NCBI GenBank assembly: GCA_028712475.1
Contig: JAQTQB010000004.1
Span: 131,368-195,367 of the forward strand
Source: Verrucomicrobiales bacterium
GTDB taxonomy: Bacteria > Verrucomicrobiota > Verrucomicrobiia > Limisphaerales > UBA11358
DNA: 64,000 nucleotides
Direction of reading: 5' to 3'
This document shows, piece by piece, positions 10,443 to 18,261 of the stretch. A model generated the notes under the pieces. It worked only from the letters and a program-made list of their open reading frames with translations. It did no database searches and was not told the origin of the DNA. Within the stretch, counting starts at the first letter, position 1; every line of letters begins with the position of its first letter. The translations under genes were made by a program, and so were the position numbers.

Positions 10443-10730
10443 TTACCCGGCAGGTGCTCCGGCCATCTGCCAGTGTTTGATCGCATCAACCGGATGAACC
10501 AGCATGATGATGTTGAGGGCCAGGTTATCGCGAACCCACAGCGCGCAGCCGGCTTCCATCACAATCACGGCAGCCACCGCGACCCACGGTCTGGCACGCC
10601 AGGCGAACAGAAAACCAGTGGTCATCATCAGAACGTCGCTCAAAGAATTGAGCACGCTGTCGCCAACGTAGCCAAGCGCGATGGTGGCCTCGCGGTAGCG
10701 GTTGATGCACGGAGGCAGTCTGTTTCCGGC
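10443..10730 (-). pseudogene. DUF2585 membrane protein, 5'-truncated remnant
   Basis: The open frame codes the last ~95 residues of a DUF2585 protein. The family core INRYREATIALGY, GDSVLNSLSD, a hydrophobic helix and the ending RDNLALNIIMLVHPVDAIK are all present. An in-frame TGA (10731-10733) cuts it off before any plausible start codon, and the N-terminal half of the family (normally about 180-200 residues) is missing. The ORF-track start (GTG at 10655) lies inside the conserved core. Most likely a decayed gene in an accessory region. Confidence 0.65.
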
Positions 10731-10858
10731 TCATGAGTCCGCAGGGAGTCCGCGCGCTGAAAAATATCCTGACGGGCGCGGGAATCTCCGCCGATGTGGA
10801 CGCGCTGGCCTGTCAGCCGATGGGAAGCTTCACCGGCTTCAACCGCATTTCCGGCGCG

Positions 10859-11296
10859 TCACTGGCCGGGCGGGTGTTTTGAAAAAGGGTTGAAGGTTTT
10901 GCATCCCATTGCTTGAAAATCTGTCTCGTCTGAAGTCCAGACCGTCCGGTTTGTTCGCCGGGCTGTGGCGGCAATCAGCCCGTCAGGAAATGACGGACGA
11001 GCGGCGTTGTTGAAAATTGCCTCCCCTGCCAACCGTGCCGCCTCCTTAAAGTCCTCCGGGAAGTGGGGAAACCTTGCCGCCGGTTCAACCGTTGAAATAA
11101 AAAACTCGCGCGCCTGCTCCCGCGTCTTTTTATCGCGGGGCGCGTAAAGCCCAACCTCGAATTCCCCGACCGCCGCATCGCAGGTGGCGATGTCCGTCTG
11201 CACGGCAATCAGTTCCCGGAATTTTTGCGGGTCACGCTGTCCGGCGATCCACACGGACGAATCAACCAAGATTGAAAGATTTTCGGCTGGCATCAT
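10859..11296 (-). CDS. PIN-domain ribonuclease toxin (VapC-like)
   Basis: 145 residues with the PIN pattern of acidic residues: Asp12 in LVDSSVWI, Glu45/47 in VGEFEVG, Asp105 in FPDGLIAATA, and the TSDETDF box near 121-127. PIN toxins cleave RNA and are held inactive by a small partner. The start overlaps the end of the Phd-like antitoxin gene by 35 bp, the normal antitoxin-first layout. It closes a minus-strand run that also holds an HTH gene and a Cys-rich mini-gene. The identification as a TA toxin is firm; its RNA target is unknown. Confidence 0.88.
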   Translation of the reverse strand: MMPAENLSILVDSSVWIAGQRDPQKFRELIAVQTDIATCDAAVGEFEVGLYAPRDKKTREQAREFFISTVEPAARFPHFPEDFKEAARLAGEAIFNNAARPSFPDGLIAATARRTNRTVWTSDETDFQAMGCKTFNPFSKHPPGQ

Positions 11297-11522
11297 CCAT
11301 CCTCTTTAGAATTTTCTCCATTGCGTCCGCCGCTTCCGGCGCGGGCTTCAAATGTTCCATCCTGCGGGCAATCGCCGCGCCGCTGGTCATCTGCGGCATG
11401 GGAATCATCGCCGCCGTGGGGAAGCCATGCTTTTCGATAAGCACCGTCTGACCACGCTCCACCTGCCCAAGCACCTTGGACGGTTCCCGGTTGTATCGCG
11501 TCGCTGTTTCTGTCGCAATCAT
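11262..11522 (-). CDS. Phd/YefM-like antitoxin
   Basis: 86 residues. The N-terminus (MIATETATRYNREPSKVL, then GQTVLIEKHGFPTAAMIP) is the Phd/YefM fold: a short DNA-binding beta-alpha unit followed by a flexible toxin-binding tail. It overlaps the PIN toxin gene, so the two are probably translationally coupled. The HTH gene ends 9 bp upstream, suggesting co-transcription. Antitoxins of this group usually autorepress their promoter together with the toxin. Confidence 0.85.
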   Translation of the reverse strand: MIATETATRYNREPSKVLGQVERGQTVLIEKHGFPTAAMIPMPQMTSGAAIARRMEHLKPAPEAADAMEKILKRMDDASRKSFNLG

Positions 11523-11531
11523 GTAACTACT

Positions 11532-11867
11532 TTAGCCCCCTTCGGTTTGTTTGCAAGGACGTTTTGGGACGTTTTTACGCCGGACGGTCAAAACCCCGTT
11601 TATCTTCTCCTTGTCCGTTTTTGCGGGGGTTTTAGGCGGATTCTGGACGTAACCGGCGTCCGGCAGCCGGTTCAGTTTGAGCAACTGGCTTGTCCGGCTG
11701 ATTTCCAACTTGTCGCATTGTTCTTTCGTAAATCGAATCGTTGACCTTGTCGGCTGAATCGGCTTGAACCGGCTGTTTTTTTTCAAAAGGGCAACCCAGC
11801 GGCGCACTGTGCCGTCGCTGACTTTCCAGCGTTGGGCAATGTCTTGGTAGGTGTGGAGGTTATTCAT
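11532..11867 (-). CDS. Small helix-turn-helix DNA-binding protein
   Basis: 111 residues. The N-terminus reads as a MerR/excisionase-type HTH (TYQDIAQRWKVSDGTVRRWVALL), followed by a basic, proline-rich tail. The start codon overlaps the stop of the upstream Cys-rich mini-gene as ATGA, and the antitoxin gene follows 9 bp downstream, so it probably belongs to one transcript with the PIN pair. It could be an additional regulator of the toxin module or an excisionase-like remnant of a mobile element; the sequence does not decide. Confidence 0.65.
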   Translation of the reverse strand: MNNLHTYQDIAQRWKVSDGTVRRWVALLKKNSRFKPIQPTRSTIRFTKEQCDKLEISRTSQLLKLNRLPDAGYVQNPPKTPAKTDKEKINGVLTVRRKNVPKRPCKQTEGG

Positions 11868-12053
11868 AATTTTTGGACGCGTGGGATCGTGACGGGAATT
11901 TTGTATTGCAGCAGCAGCAGGTTGAGGTTATTTGCGCCACCGGCCCGCAATGCGCGCCGGTGGCGCTCCAGCCGCTTCCGGCACGCTGGCGTGGCAATCC
12001 CCCTCGCGCACCGGCTCGCCGCAGCCGCAGCCACAGACGCGCTGCGGCCTCAC
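11864..12053 (-). pseudogene. Cys-rich mini-protein (CGCGxPV...CRKR), frameshifted
   Basis: Too short for the ORF track. One minus-strand frame gives VCGCGCGEPVREG. After a run of five identical bases (C5 on the plus strand, 11999-12003) the adjacent frame continues as ATPACRKRLERHRRAL and on to a stop that overlaps the HTH start as ATGA. Removing one base joins them into about 62 residues with a zinc-binding-like Cys pattern and a basic helix. A GTG at 12053 is a possible start. The natural continuation and the ATGA overlap argue for a real gene with either a frameshift mutation or a homopolymer sequencing error. Function is probably nucleic-acid binding (inference). Confidence 0.5.
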
Positions 12054-12122
12054 CGAGCGCGCCAGGATCGTCACCAAGGACAAGCGAGACCAGCACGCGC
12101 GGCGGGATGGCCGGGAACCGCG

Positions 12123-12296
12123 TCACAGTTTCACCGATGGTTGGCTCGTGACCGCCGGTCCAGTCACGGTTTGACGCCGGGCATCCGGCCCGAACAGCGA
12201 GCGTCCCATCCACAGTTCAATGCCGCCGGTCAGAACAAGCACCGCAATGAAAGCGAGAACCATTTTCTTCACGTGCGGTGTCAGTTCAAGTTTCAT
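12123..12296 (-). CDS. Small single-pass membrane protein
   Basis: A 57-residue ORF below the track cut-off. It starts ATG, has a basic head (MKLELTPHVKKM), one hydrophobic helix (residues 12-30, VLAFIAVLVLTGGIELW) and a short polar tail. It begins 19 bp after the DUF202-like gene on the same strand, so the two probably form one transcript. No family recognised. The case rests on the membrane pattern and spacing, not homology. Confidence 0.45.
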   Translation of the reverse strand: MKLELTPHVKKMVLAFIAVLVLTGGIELWMGRSLFGPDARRQTVTGPAVTSQPSVKL

Positions 12297-12315
12297 TGAC
12301 CGGGTAAAAACAGGT

Positions 12316-12651
12316 TCACGCCAGCAGTTTGTTCAGCCGGGCATGCTGGCGTTTGTATTGCTGGATCAGCCGGTTGTAATGCCGCAGCCGCCACAGCGAG
12401 TGGTAGATCAGATACACCGCCAGCGCGACGAGGCCGAGATTGATGAATACCAACGGCAGCAGCCAGTGCACGACCTCATGAACATCGTAGAGCCTGGATG
12501 TAGCGATGAGGACGCTCAAGACCGACAGCGGGAACGCGAAGATGGCGACACCAGTGCGCAGCGTGGACAGCACCGTGCGTTTCTCCGCCAGCAACAACTG
12601 CATCTCCTGCAAAACGAGCATGTCCAGCGGCACTTCCAGTTTATCGCTCAT
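12316..12651 (-). CDS. DUF202-like membrane protein
   Basis: 111 residues. The N-terminal LLLAEKRTVLSTLRTGVAI matches the conserved start of DUF202/YidH-type small membrane proteins (LAxERTxLSWxRTG). Two hydrophobic helices follow (about 32-52 and 63-87), with a basic C-terminal tail rich in Arg, His and Gln. The molecular role of this family is not established. It seems to lead a short transcript with the 57-residue membrane protein downstream. Confidence 0.65.
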   Translation of the reverse strand: MSDKLEVPLDMLVLQEMQLLLAEKRTVLSTLRTGVAIFAFPLSVLSVLIATSRLYDVHEVVHWLLPLVFINLGLVALAVYLIYHSLWRLRHYNRLIQQYKRQHARLNKLLA

Positions 12652-12961
12652 GGTGCGGCGAATTTATCACAAGTCCTGCGGAGGGAAACATTTTTGCGCG
12701 CCGGTTAAATTCGACGCGTAGAATGAGGGTCAGGAAACCCGGTCGCCGAAGAACTCTTTCATCGCCGCCCCCCAGATACTCAACCAACCGCCACCAAAAC
12801 AGGACATGAACGACAAAATTGCCGATCACTATTTGGACACGCCGGCACCCGGCACCGCCAACCCCAAACTGCCCCCAGAATTCAGCCGGTTACGGAATAT
12901 CTCATGCGGACAAATTTAAATTAACCGCTGGCAAAAAACCTGCTTTGTCTTAAGTCGAATT
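12652..12961. other. Intergenic stretch, no confident gene
   Basis: Between the divergent DUF202-like and Mrr-like genes. The 62-aa minus ORF overlapping it has no recognisable features. On the plus strand a 37-codon ORF (12806-12919) starts ATG behind an AGGA at 12801-12804 and encodes a Pro-rich peptide (MNDKIADHYLDTP...). I cannot confirm that it is translated. No hairpin terminator or repeat was seen. Confidence 0.4.
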
Positions 12962-13597
12962 ATGCGTGCGACAATATCCGCGCCCCTCCTCTACCGGGTC
13001 AAAACCTGGCAACTCATTGGACTGGGCTTCACCGGCTGGGTCACCCTCTACAGCATCGCCCTCATCAACTGGGCTGCCTGCGGCAGATTCATCGCCAACA
13101 CTCAAGGAGGCTGCTTCGCCGCCACCATGGCTCTCGCCGGCCTCGAAGCCCGGCGTCTCAAAAAATATAAAATCAAATGTGAACACGATGCGCTCCATTG
13201 GGCCGATAACATCCCCACCTTCCAGCTTAACCAAACGCTCGAACAAATCCAGCAGAAAAACGGGTTCTCGACCGAGGTGCTCCACGCCCAGGAAGCGGAA
13301 TTGGGGTTCGGCTTGCGCGCCGTCAAAGATGGCCGCACCTTCGTATTCGAAACCAGCCGCTGGAAAGAACCCACCATTGACCTGCTCCACGCCCAAGCCA
13401 CCGATGAGAACCGGAAAAGGGCGATGGCCGACCGGGCCGTCATCGTCAGCACCGGAGTTCCAGACGAAGACACCAAACTCTTTGTCAAATCCACCCCGCT
13501 TCATCTCCTCGTCGGCGAAGAACTCCAGAGCCTCATTGAAGCAGAAATATCCATGCCTGAAGAAAGCCTGACGCCTGACCCGGAAAGCTCGGTTTAA
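12962..13597 (+). CDS. Membrane-anchored Mrr-like restriction-endonuclease-fold protein (putative)
   Basis: 211 residues. A hydrophobic segment near residues 15-42 suggests membrane anchoring. Further on, ADRAVIVSTGVPDEDTKLF and the following HLLVGEEL resemble the last strands of Mrr-type domains (A.xGIxxTTG.F...A..FA...xxLIDGxxL). The central EARRLKKYKIKCEHDALHW has the charged layout of the equivalent catalytic region, but I cannot align a clean D-QxK set. Four overlapping long ORFs occur here; this frame was chosen because its residue composition and hydrophobic pattern look protein-like and the rivals are Arg/Ser/Pro-rich shadows. Activity uncertain. Confidence 0.5.
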   Translation: MRATISAPLLYRVKTWQLIGLGFTGWVTLYSIALINWAACGRFIANTQGGCFAATMALAGLEARRLKKYKIKCEHDALHWADNIPTFQLNQTLEQIQQKNGFSTEVLHAQEAELGFGLRAVKDGRTFVFETSRWKEPTIDLLHAQATDENRKRAMADRAVIVSTGVPDEDTKLFVKSTPLHLLVGEELQSLIEAEISMPEESLTPDPESSV

Positions 13598-13616
13598 GCG
13601 GCAATCATCCGCCTCC

Positions 13617-14048
13617 TCAATCTTTGACTTTTGGTTCGTTGTGGTTTTTTCCGTGCGGAACCGCGCACTTTCCCGATTCGCACGCAGGCCCGCCAAAGAA
13701 TCGTCCGATGCCCGCGCGGTTGCGGGCGAACCCTTCGTAAAGCCGGTCGGCAATCCAGCGCAGCCCCGGCCAGCCGGTCGGCGCGAGCAGCCAGCCCAGG
13801 CCCACCACGCGATAAGCCTCCCGGAACGCCGCGACTTTGCGCACGATGCGTCCATCAGGAAAGACGCCGTGCATCACACCCATGACTTCCGTCTGCGTGA
13901 CGCCATAGCGCGACGGGTCAAAACCGGAAGTGGAAATATCCTCGAACGCCAGCCGTCCGTGACTGTCGCGGCGCTGGAGCCATTGCGCTTCGCGGCGGCA
14001 GAACGGGCATTGTCCGTCGTAAAGTAATTTGAATTCCCATTGGCCCAT
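13617..14048 (-). CDS. DCC-family thiol-disulfide oxidoreductase (DUF393)
   Basis: The track ORF begins at 14138, but homology begins at the internal Met (MGQWEFKLLYDGQCPFC), so I place the start at 14048, giving about 143 residues. The CPFC pair (Cys14, Cys17) sits in the YDGxCPxC signature of the DCC family, a thioredoxin-like group. A conserved WLL.....RW...LYEGFARNR region follows. The C-terminal Cys residues (PACESGKC) are a usual DCC ending. It stands alone here. A second DCC domain appears in the fusion at 40374-41636. Confidence 0.85.
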   Translation of the reverse strand: MGQWEFKLLYDGQCPFCRREAQWLQRRDSHGRLAFEDISTSGFDPSRYGVTQTEVMGVMHGVFPDGRIVRKVAAFREAYRVVGLGWLLAPTGWPGLRWIADRLYEGFARNRAGIGRFFGGPACESGKCAVPHGKNHNEPKVKD

Positions 14049-14173
14049 AACACAGGCGACGATTCCACACCTGCGACTGAAAACTACCACGCGACGGTGG
14101 AAAGTTAAAGGAGCGCCGGGCATTACCCGGCGCTCCAAAATTTCCGCCCAAAAACAACCGCCCGGATGACCGG

Positions 14174-14554
14174 CTAAACTTTATTGGCTTTGGCCGCAGC
14201 GACCTTGTCAATCCCGATCAGAATGGCCTTGTTGGCTTTCAGATATTTTTCCACAGTCGCCCGGCCACCAACGGAGTTGGCGATGCGGACGGCATCAGGT
14301 TTGGCGAGCTTGTAATGCACAAGCAATTTGCCGACGAGTCCGACCTGAAGATTCATTTCCGCCATGCGCCAGATCTGGCCGGATTCCAACGGCTGGAGGA
14401 TGAAGCGGCCTTTGGACGTGCCATTGGTGGCAGGCTTCTTGGGCGCAGACTTGGACACGGCCTTGACCATAGATTTTTTGGATGCGCCATTGGGTGCAGG
14501 CTTCTTGGGCGCGGCTTTGGACTTGGCCGCAAGCTTGCCATTAATTTTCTTCAT
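14174..14554 (-). CDS. Small conserved protein with Lys/Ala/Pro-rich N-terminal repeats
   Basis: 126 residues. The first ~50 are low-complexity, built from near-repeats such as KAAPKKPAPNGASKK and KSAPKKPATNGTSK, resembling histone H1-like tails. The remainder (WRMAEMNLQVGLVGKLLVHYK...KYLKANKAIL) is the same domain as in the 72-residue protein at 10167-10385. An upstream GGAG lies about 11 bases before the ATG. The leader shares sequence with the other locus. Function unknown; the basic tail suggests nucleic-acid or polyanion contact (inference). Confidence 0.75.
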   Translation of the reverse strand: MKKINGKLAAKSKAAPKKPAPNGASKKSMVKAVSKSAPKKPATNGTSKGRFILQPLESGQIWRMAEMNLQVGLVGKLLVHYKLAKPDAVRIANSVGGRATVEKYLKANKAILIGIDKVAAAKANKV

Positions 14555-14647
14555 TGCTAATCATCTCCAGAATCCTTGAATTTAACCAGTTAAATCGCAC
14601 TGCAATTGACGCCCTCATCCAGACCTCACCGTTCGTGCTTGATCAGC

Positions 14648-14675
14648 AAAAAACCGGATCACTTTCATGATCCGG
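14648..14675 (-). terminator. Rho-independent terminator of aceE
   Basis: Read on the minus strand: an 8-bp perfect stem CCGGATCA / TGATCCGG with a 6-base loop, followed by TTTTTT. It lies 24 bp beyond the aceE stop. Confidence 0.85.
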
Positions 14676-14698
14676 CTTGTGAATGAACAAAATGATTT

Positions 14699-17389
14699 TC
14701 AAACGATCTGCGGCTGGAGTTGTTCGGGATCAACGCCCAGGTCTTTGATCGCCTGCCCCACAACTTCGCGACCGATCTGGCCTTTCTCCGCCAGCGCGTA
14801 AAGCGTGCCGATGACCGTGGACTCGACATCCACGCCGAAGAACCGGCGCAGCCGCGTCCGCGTGTCGCTGCGGCCAAAGCCGTCCGTGCCAAGCGTGAAC
14901 AATCCGCCCGGAACCCACGGCGCGATCTGGTCCGGCACGGAACGAACGTTGTCCGATACCGCCACGAATGCCCCCTGCTCTTTCGCGAGCAATGTTTCCA
15001 AACAAGATTTCCGCGGCGACTCCGCCGGATGCAGCATGTTCCAGCGCTGGCAACGGATGGCATCAGTGCGGAGCAGTTTGTAGCTCGTCGCGCTCCAGAC
15101 ATCGGTGCTCACGCCGTAGCGCTCAAGAATTTCCTGCGCCTTCAACGCCGATTGCATGATCGAACCGCTGCCGAAAATGTGCGCCTTGATTTTTTCACCT
15201 TCAACGCCGGGCTTGAATTTATAAAGCCCTTTCAAGATGCCCTCTTCGCATCCCGCAGGCATCGCGGGCATCGGATGATTTTCGTTATAGACGGCGAGAT
15301 AATAAAAAATGTCCTCGTTCTCGACATACATCCGGCGCAGGCCGTCGGTGACGATGACCGCGAGTTCGTAGCTGAACGCCGGATCGTAAGGCAGACAGGT
15401 CGGAATCGTGCCCGCGTGCAGCAAACTGTGGCCGTCCTGATGTTGCAGACCTTCGCCGTTAAGCGTGGTGCGGCCGGAAGTTGCCCCGAGCAAAAAGCCT
15501 TTCGCCCGGATGTCACCCGCAAGCCAGAACAGATCGCCGACGCGCTGCGGCCCGAACATCGAGTAATAAATGTAGAACGGAACCATCGGCACGCCGTGCG
15601 TGGCGTAGCTCGTGCCGGCGGCGATGAACGACGCCATCGAACCAGCTTCGCTGATGCCTTCTTCGAGGATCTGACCGTCCTTGGCTTCGTGATAATACGA
15701 AAGCGTCTGGCTGTCCACCGGTTCGTATAGCTGGCCCTTGGAGGAATAAATCCCGATCTCGCGAAACAACGTATCCAGGCCAAACGTCCGAGCCTCGTCA
15801 GGAATGATCGGCACGAGATGTTTGTTCAAACCCTTATGCTGAAGCATCAGGCTTAATAAACGTCCGAAGGCCATCGTGGTGGAAACTTCGCGCGCCGAGC
15901 CGCGGACAAATTCGGCAAAATGATCCATGTTCGGCACATCGAGCCTGGCCGGCTTGACGATGCGCGCGGGCACAAATCCACCCAGTTTTTTGCGCTGGCC
16001 CAGAAGGTATTTCATTTCCGGACTGTCAGCCGGCGGACGATAAAACGGCATGTCGGCGATGACATCGTCGGTGAGCGGAATGTCGAAACGTGCGCGGAAC
16101 TCGCGGAGCTCCTTCTCGTTCATTTTTTTCTGCTGGTGCGAAATGTTTTTGCCTTCGCCCGCCTCGCCAAGACCATAACCCTTGACGGTCTTCGCCAGAA
16201 TCACCGTCGGCTGGCCCTTGTGCTCCATCGCGGTTTTGTAGGCCGCATACACCTTGCGCACGTCGTGACCGCCGCGCAGCAGCTTGGAAATCTGCACGTC
16301 GCTCAAATGATGCACCAGTTCGAGCAACTGCGGATATTTGCCGAAGAAATGCTGGCGCGTGTAGCTGCCCGGCTCGACGATGTATTTCTGATAATCGCCG
16401 TCCACGCATTCTTCCATGCGCTTGAGCAGCAGCCCGGACTTGTCGCGCTTGATGATCTCGTCCCATTCCGTGCCCCAGATGACCTTGATGACATTCCAGC
16501 CCGCGCCGTGGAACAGACCTTCGAGTTCCTGGATGATTTTTCCATTGCCGCGCACCGGTCCGTCTAGCCTTTGCAGATTGCAATTCACAACCCAGATTAA
16601 ATTATCGAGGTTCTCGCGCGCGGCGAGCGTGATCGCGCCGAGCGATTCGGGTTCATCCGATTCGCCGTCGCCGAGGAATGCCCAGACTTTCGGCTCTTCC
16701 TTCCAGCTCACCAATCCACGCGCTTGCAGGTAACGGTTAAACCGCGCCTGATACAGCGACATGATCGGGCCAAGTCCCATCGAGACCGTTGGAAACTGCC
16801 AGAATTCCGGCATCAAATACGGATGCGGATACGAGGAAAGCCCGCCGCCCTCGGCCAGTTCCTGCCGGAAATTTTGCAGTTGTTTCTCGTTCAGACGGCC
16901 TTCGAGATAAGCCCGGGCATACATTCCGGGCGCGGCGTGACCTTGGAAATAAACAATGTCGCCGGGGAAATCTTCGGTGGCTCCACGGAAAAAATGATTT
17001 TGCGCCACTTCGTAAAGCGTCGCTGACGACGCGAATGACGCGATGTGTCCGCCGACGTTCGTCGTGGAATTCGCCTTCACCACCATCGCCATCGCGTTCC
17101 AGCGGATGAGGCTCTTGATGCGTCGCTCGATCTCGCGGTCGCCGGGAAACGCCGCCTGCTGATCCGGCGGAATCGTGTTGACGTAAGCCGTGGTCAGGCC
17201 AGAAGACGGGCGCGGCGTGGTGCGTAATTGATCCGCGAATTTTTCCAGCAGTTGCGCCGTGCGCTCCGGCCCCTGGCTTTGCAGCGACAATTCAAGCACC
17301 GACTGCAACGATTCGGACACCTTGTCGCCGTTGCTGGTGGATGCGGACGCGCCGCGCGAACCGTAAATATCTTTTTTTGATGCTTTCAC
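14699..17389 (-). CDS. aceE: Pyruvate dehydrogenase E1 component, homodimeric type
   Basis: 896 residues, the normal length for the single-chain E1 of the E. coli type. It decarboxylates pyruvate with thiamine diphosphate and passes the acetyl group to the lipoyl arm of E2. The TPP-binding block GDGESDEPES with NCNLQRLDGPVRGN is present, as is the long C-terminal transketolase-like half (DGQILEEGISEAGSM, GATSGRTTLNGEGLQHQDGHS). No E2 or E3 gene adjoins it. Its divergent neighbour 85 bp away is a lipoate ligase-family gene, which supplies the cofactor E2 needs. A strong terminator follows the stop codon. Confidence 0.97.
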   Translation of the reverse strand: MKASKKDIYGSRGASASTSNGDKVSESLQSVLELSLQSQGPERTAQLLEKFADQLRTTPRPSSGLTTAYVNTIPPDQQAAFPGDREIERRIKSLIRWNAMAMVVKANSTTNVGGHIASFASSATLYEVAQNHFFRGATEDFPGDIVYFQGHAAPGMYARAYLEGRLNEKQLQNFRQELAEGGGLSSYPHPYLMPEFWQFPTVSMGLGPIMSLYQARFNRYLQARGLVSWKEEPKVWAFLGDGESDEPESLGAITLAARENLDNLIWVVNCNLQRLDGPVRGNGKIIQELEGLFHGAGWNVIKVIWGTEWDEIIKRDKSGLLLKRMEECVDGDYQKYIVEPGSYTRQHFFGKYPQLLELVHHLSDVQISKLLRGGHDVRKVYAAYKTAMEHKGQPTVILAKTVKGYGLGEAGEGKNISHQQKKMNEKELREFRARFDIPLTDDVIADMPFYRPPADSPEMKYLLGQRKKLGGFVPARIVKPARLDVPNMDHFAEFVRGSAREVSTTMAFGRLLSLMLQHKGLNKHLVPIIPDEARTFGLDTLFREIGIYSSKGQLYEPVDSQTLSYYHEAKDGQILEEGISEAGSMASFIAAGTSYATHGVPMVPFYIYYSMFGPQRVGDLFWLAGDIRAKGFLLGATSGRTTLNGEGLQHQDGHSLLHAGTIPTCLPYDPAFSYELAVIVTDGLRRMYVENEDIFYYLAVYNENHPMPAMPAGCEEGILKGLYKFKPGVEGEKIKAHIFGSGSIMQSALKAQEILERYGVSTDVWSATSYKLLRTDAIRCQRWNMLHPAESPRKSCLETLLAKEQGAFVAVSDNVRSVPDQIAPWVPGGLFTLGTDGFGRSDTRTRLRRFFGVDVESTVIGTLYALAEKGQIGREVVGQAIKDLGVDPEQLQPQIV

Positions 17390-17474
17390 TTGAGTAAATT
17401 CCCGCTGCCAGCGCAGAAAATGCGCGAATCAGATTAAACCGAATCCGACCACCCGACGCCAGCGAAATTACTAA

Positions 17475-18221
17475 TTGATGAAGTCATCCCATCCCATCCT
17501 CTCCTCGCCTGCCGAACAACTCGCGAGCGACGAGGCGCTGCTCGACTGGTGCGAAAACGGCCACGGCGAAGAAACTTTGCTGTTCTGGGAGCCGTGCAAA
17601 ACGTTCGTGGTAGTCGGCTACGCGAACAAAGTGGAGACCGAAGTGAATGTTGCCGCGTGCGCCGCGAATGGGATTCCGATTTTCCGGCGCTGCTCCGGCG
17701 GCGGCACGGTGTTGCAAGGCGCGGGCTGCTTGAACTACGCGCTCGTTCTGCGAATCACCGGCGACGGCCCGCTCCGCAACATCACCTCGGCCAACCAGTT
17801 CATCATGGAACGCAACCGCATGGCGATTGAAACTTTGCCGCCCAAATCAGCGCTCCGCATTCCGCACTCCGCAATTTCCGTGCGCGGCCACACCGACCTT
17901 TGCCTCGACGACCTGAAATTTTCCGGCAACTCGCAGCGCCGGAAAAAAAACTTCCTGCTCTTCCACGGGACATTTCTTCTGAACTTCGACCTCGCGCTCA
18001 TCGGTGAATTTCTGCGGATGCCGTCGCAGCAGCCCGAATATCGCGCCAGCCGCAGCCATGATGATTTTCTGGTGAACCTGAACTTGCCCGCCGGCCAAGT
18101 CAAAGCCGCGCTGCAAAAGGTTTGGGGCGCGACCGATGAACTGCAAAATTTCCCGGAGCAGGAAACCAGACAGCTTGCCGCGCAGAAGTATTCGACCGAT
18201 GCGTGGAACTTGAAATTGTAA
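17475..18221 (+). CDS. Lipoate-protein ligase A family protein
   Basis: 248 residues of the BPL/LplA catalytic fold. RRCSGGGTVLQGAGCLNYAL matches the RRxSGGGxVxxxxGxLN motif, and GHTDLCLDDLKFSGNSQRR, containing the conserved Lys, matches the lipoyl-adenylate binding loop. It ends soon after the catalytic domain and lacks the LplA accessory domain. Proteins of this kind attach lipoate or octanoate to E2 subunits. It is divergent from aceE, which fits. Residues ~124-134 (ALRIPHSAI) look like an in-frame short repeat insertion (cattccgcactccgca) rather than family sequence. Confidence 0.85.
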   Translation: MMKSSHPILSSPAEQLASDEALLDWCENGHGEETLLFWEPCKTFVVVGYANKVETEVNVAACAANGIPIFRRCSGGGTVLQGAGCLNYALVLRITGDGPLRNITSANQFIMERNRMAIETLPPKSALRIPHSAISVRGHTDLCLDDLKFSGNSQRRKKNFLLFHGTFLLNFDLALIGEFLRMPSQQPEYRASRSHDDFLVNLNLPAGQVKAALQKVWGATDELQNFPEQETRQLAAQKYSTDAWNLKL

Positions 18222-18261
18222 GTTGTATTGCCCGATGCAAACCGTTAAGCCATTTCCCCAG

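Noticed and set aside
10733-10882. 49-codon plus-strand ORF between the DUF2585 remnant and the PIN gene
   Set aside because: No recognisable domain, no clear ribosome-binding site, and its end overlaps the PIN coding sequence.
12950-13855. 301-aa minus-strand ORF across the Mrr-like gene
   Set aside because: Composition is that of a reverse shadow, and it runs through the DCC gene on the same strand in a different frame.
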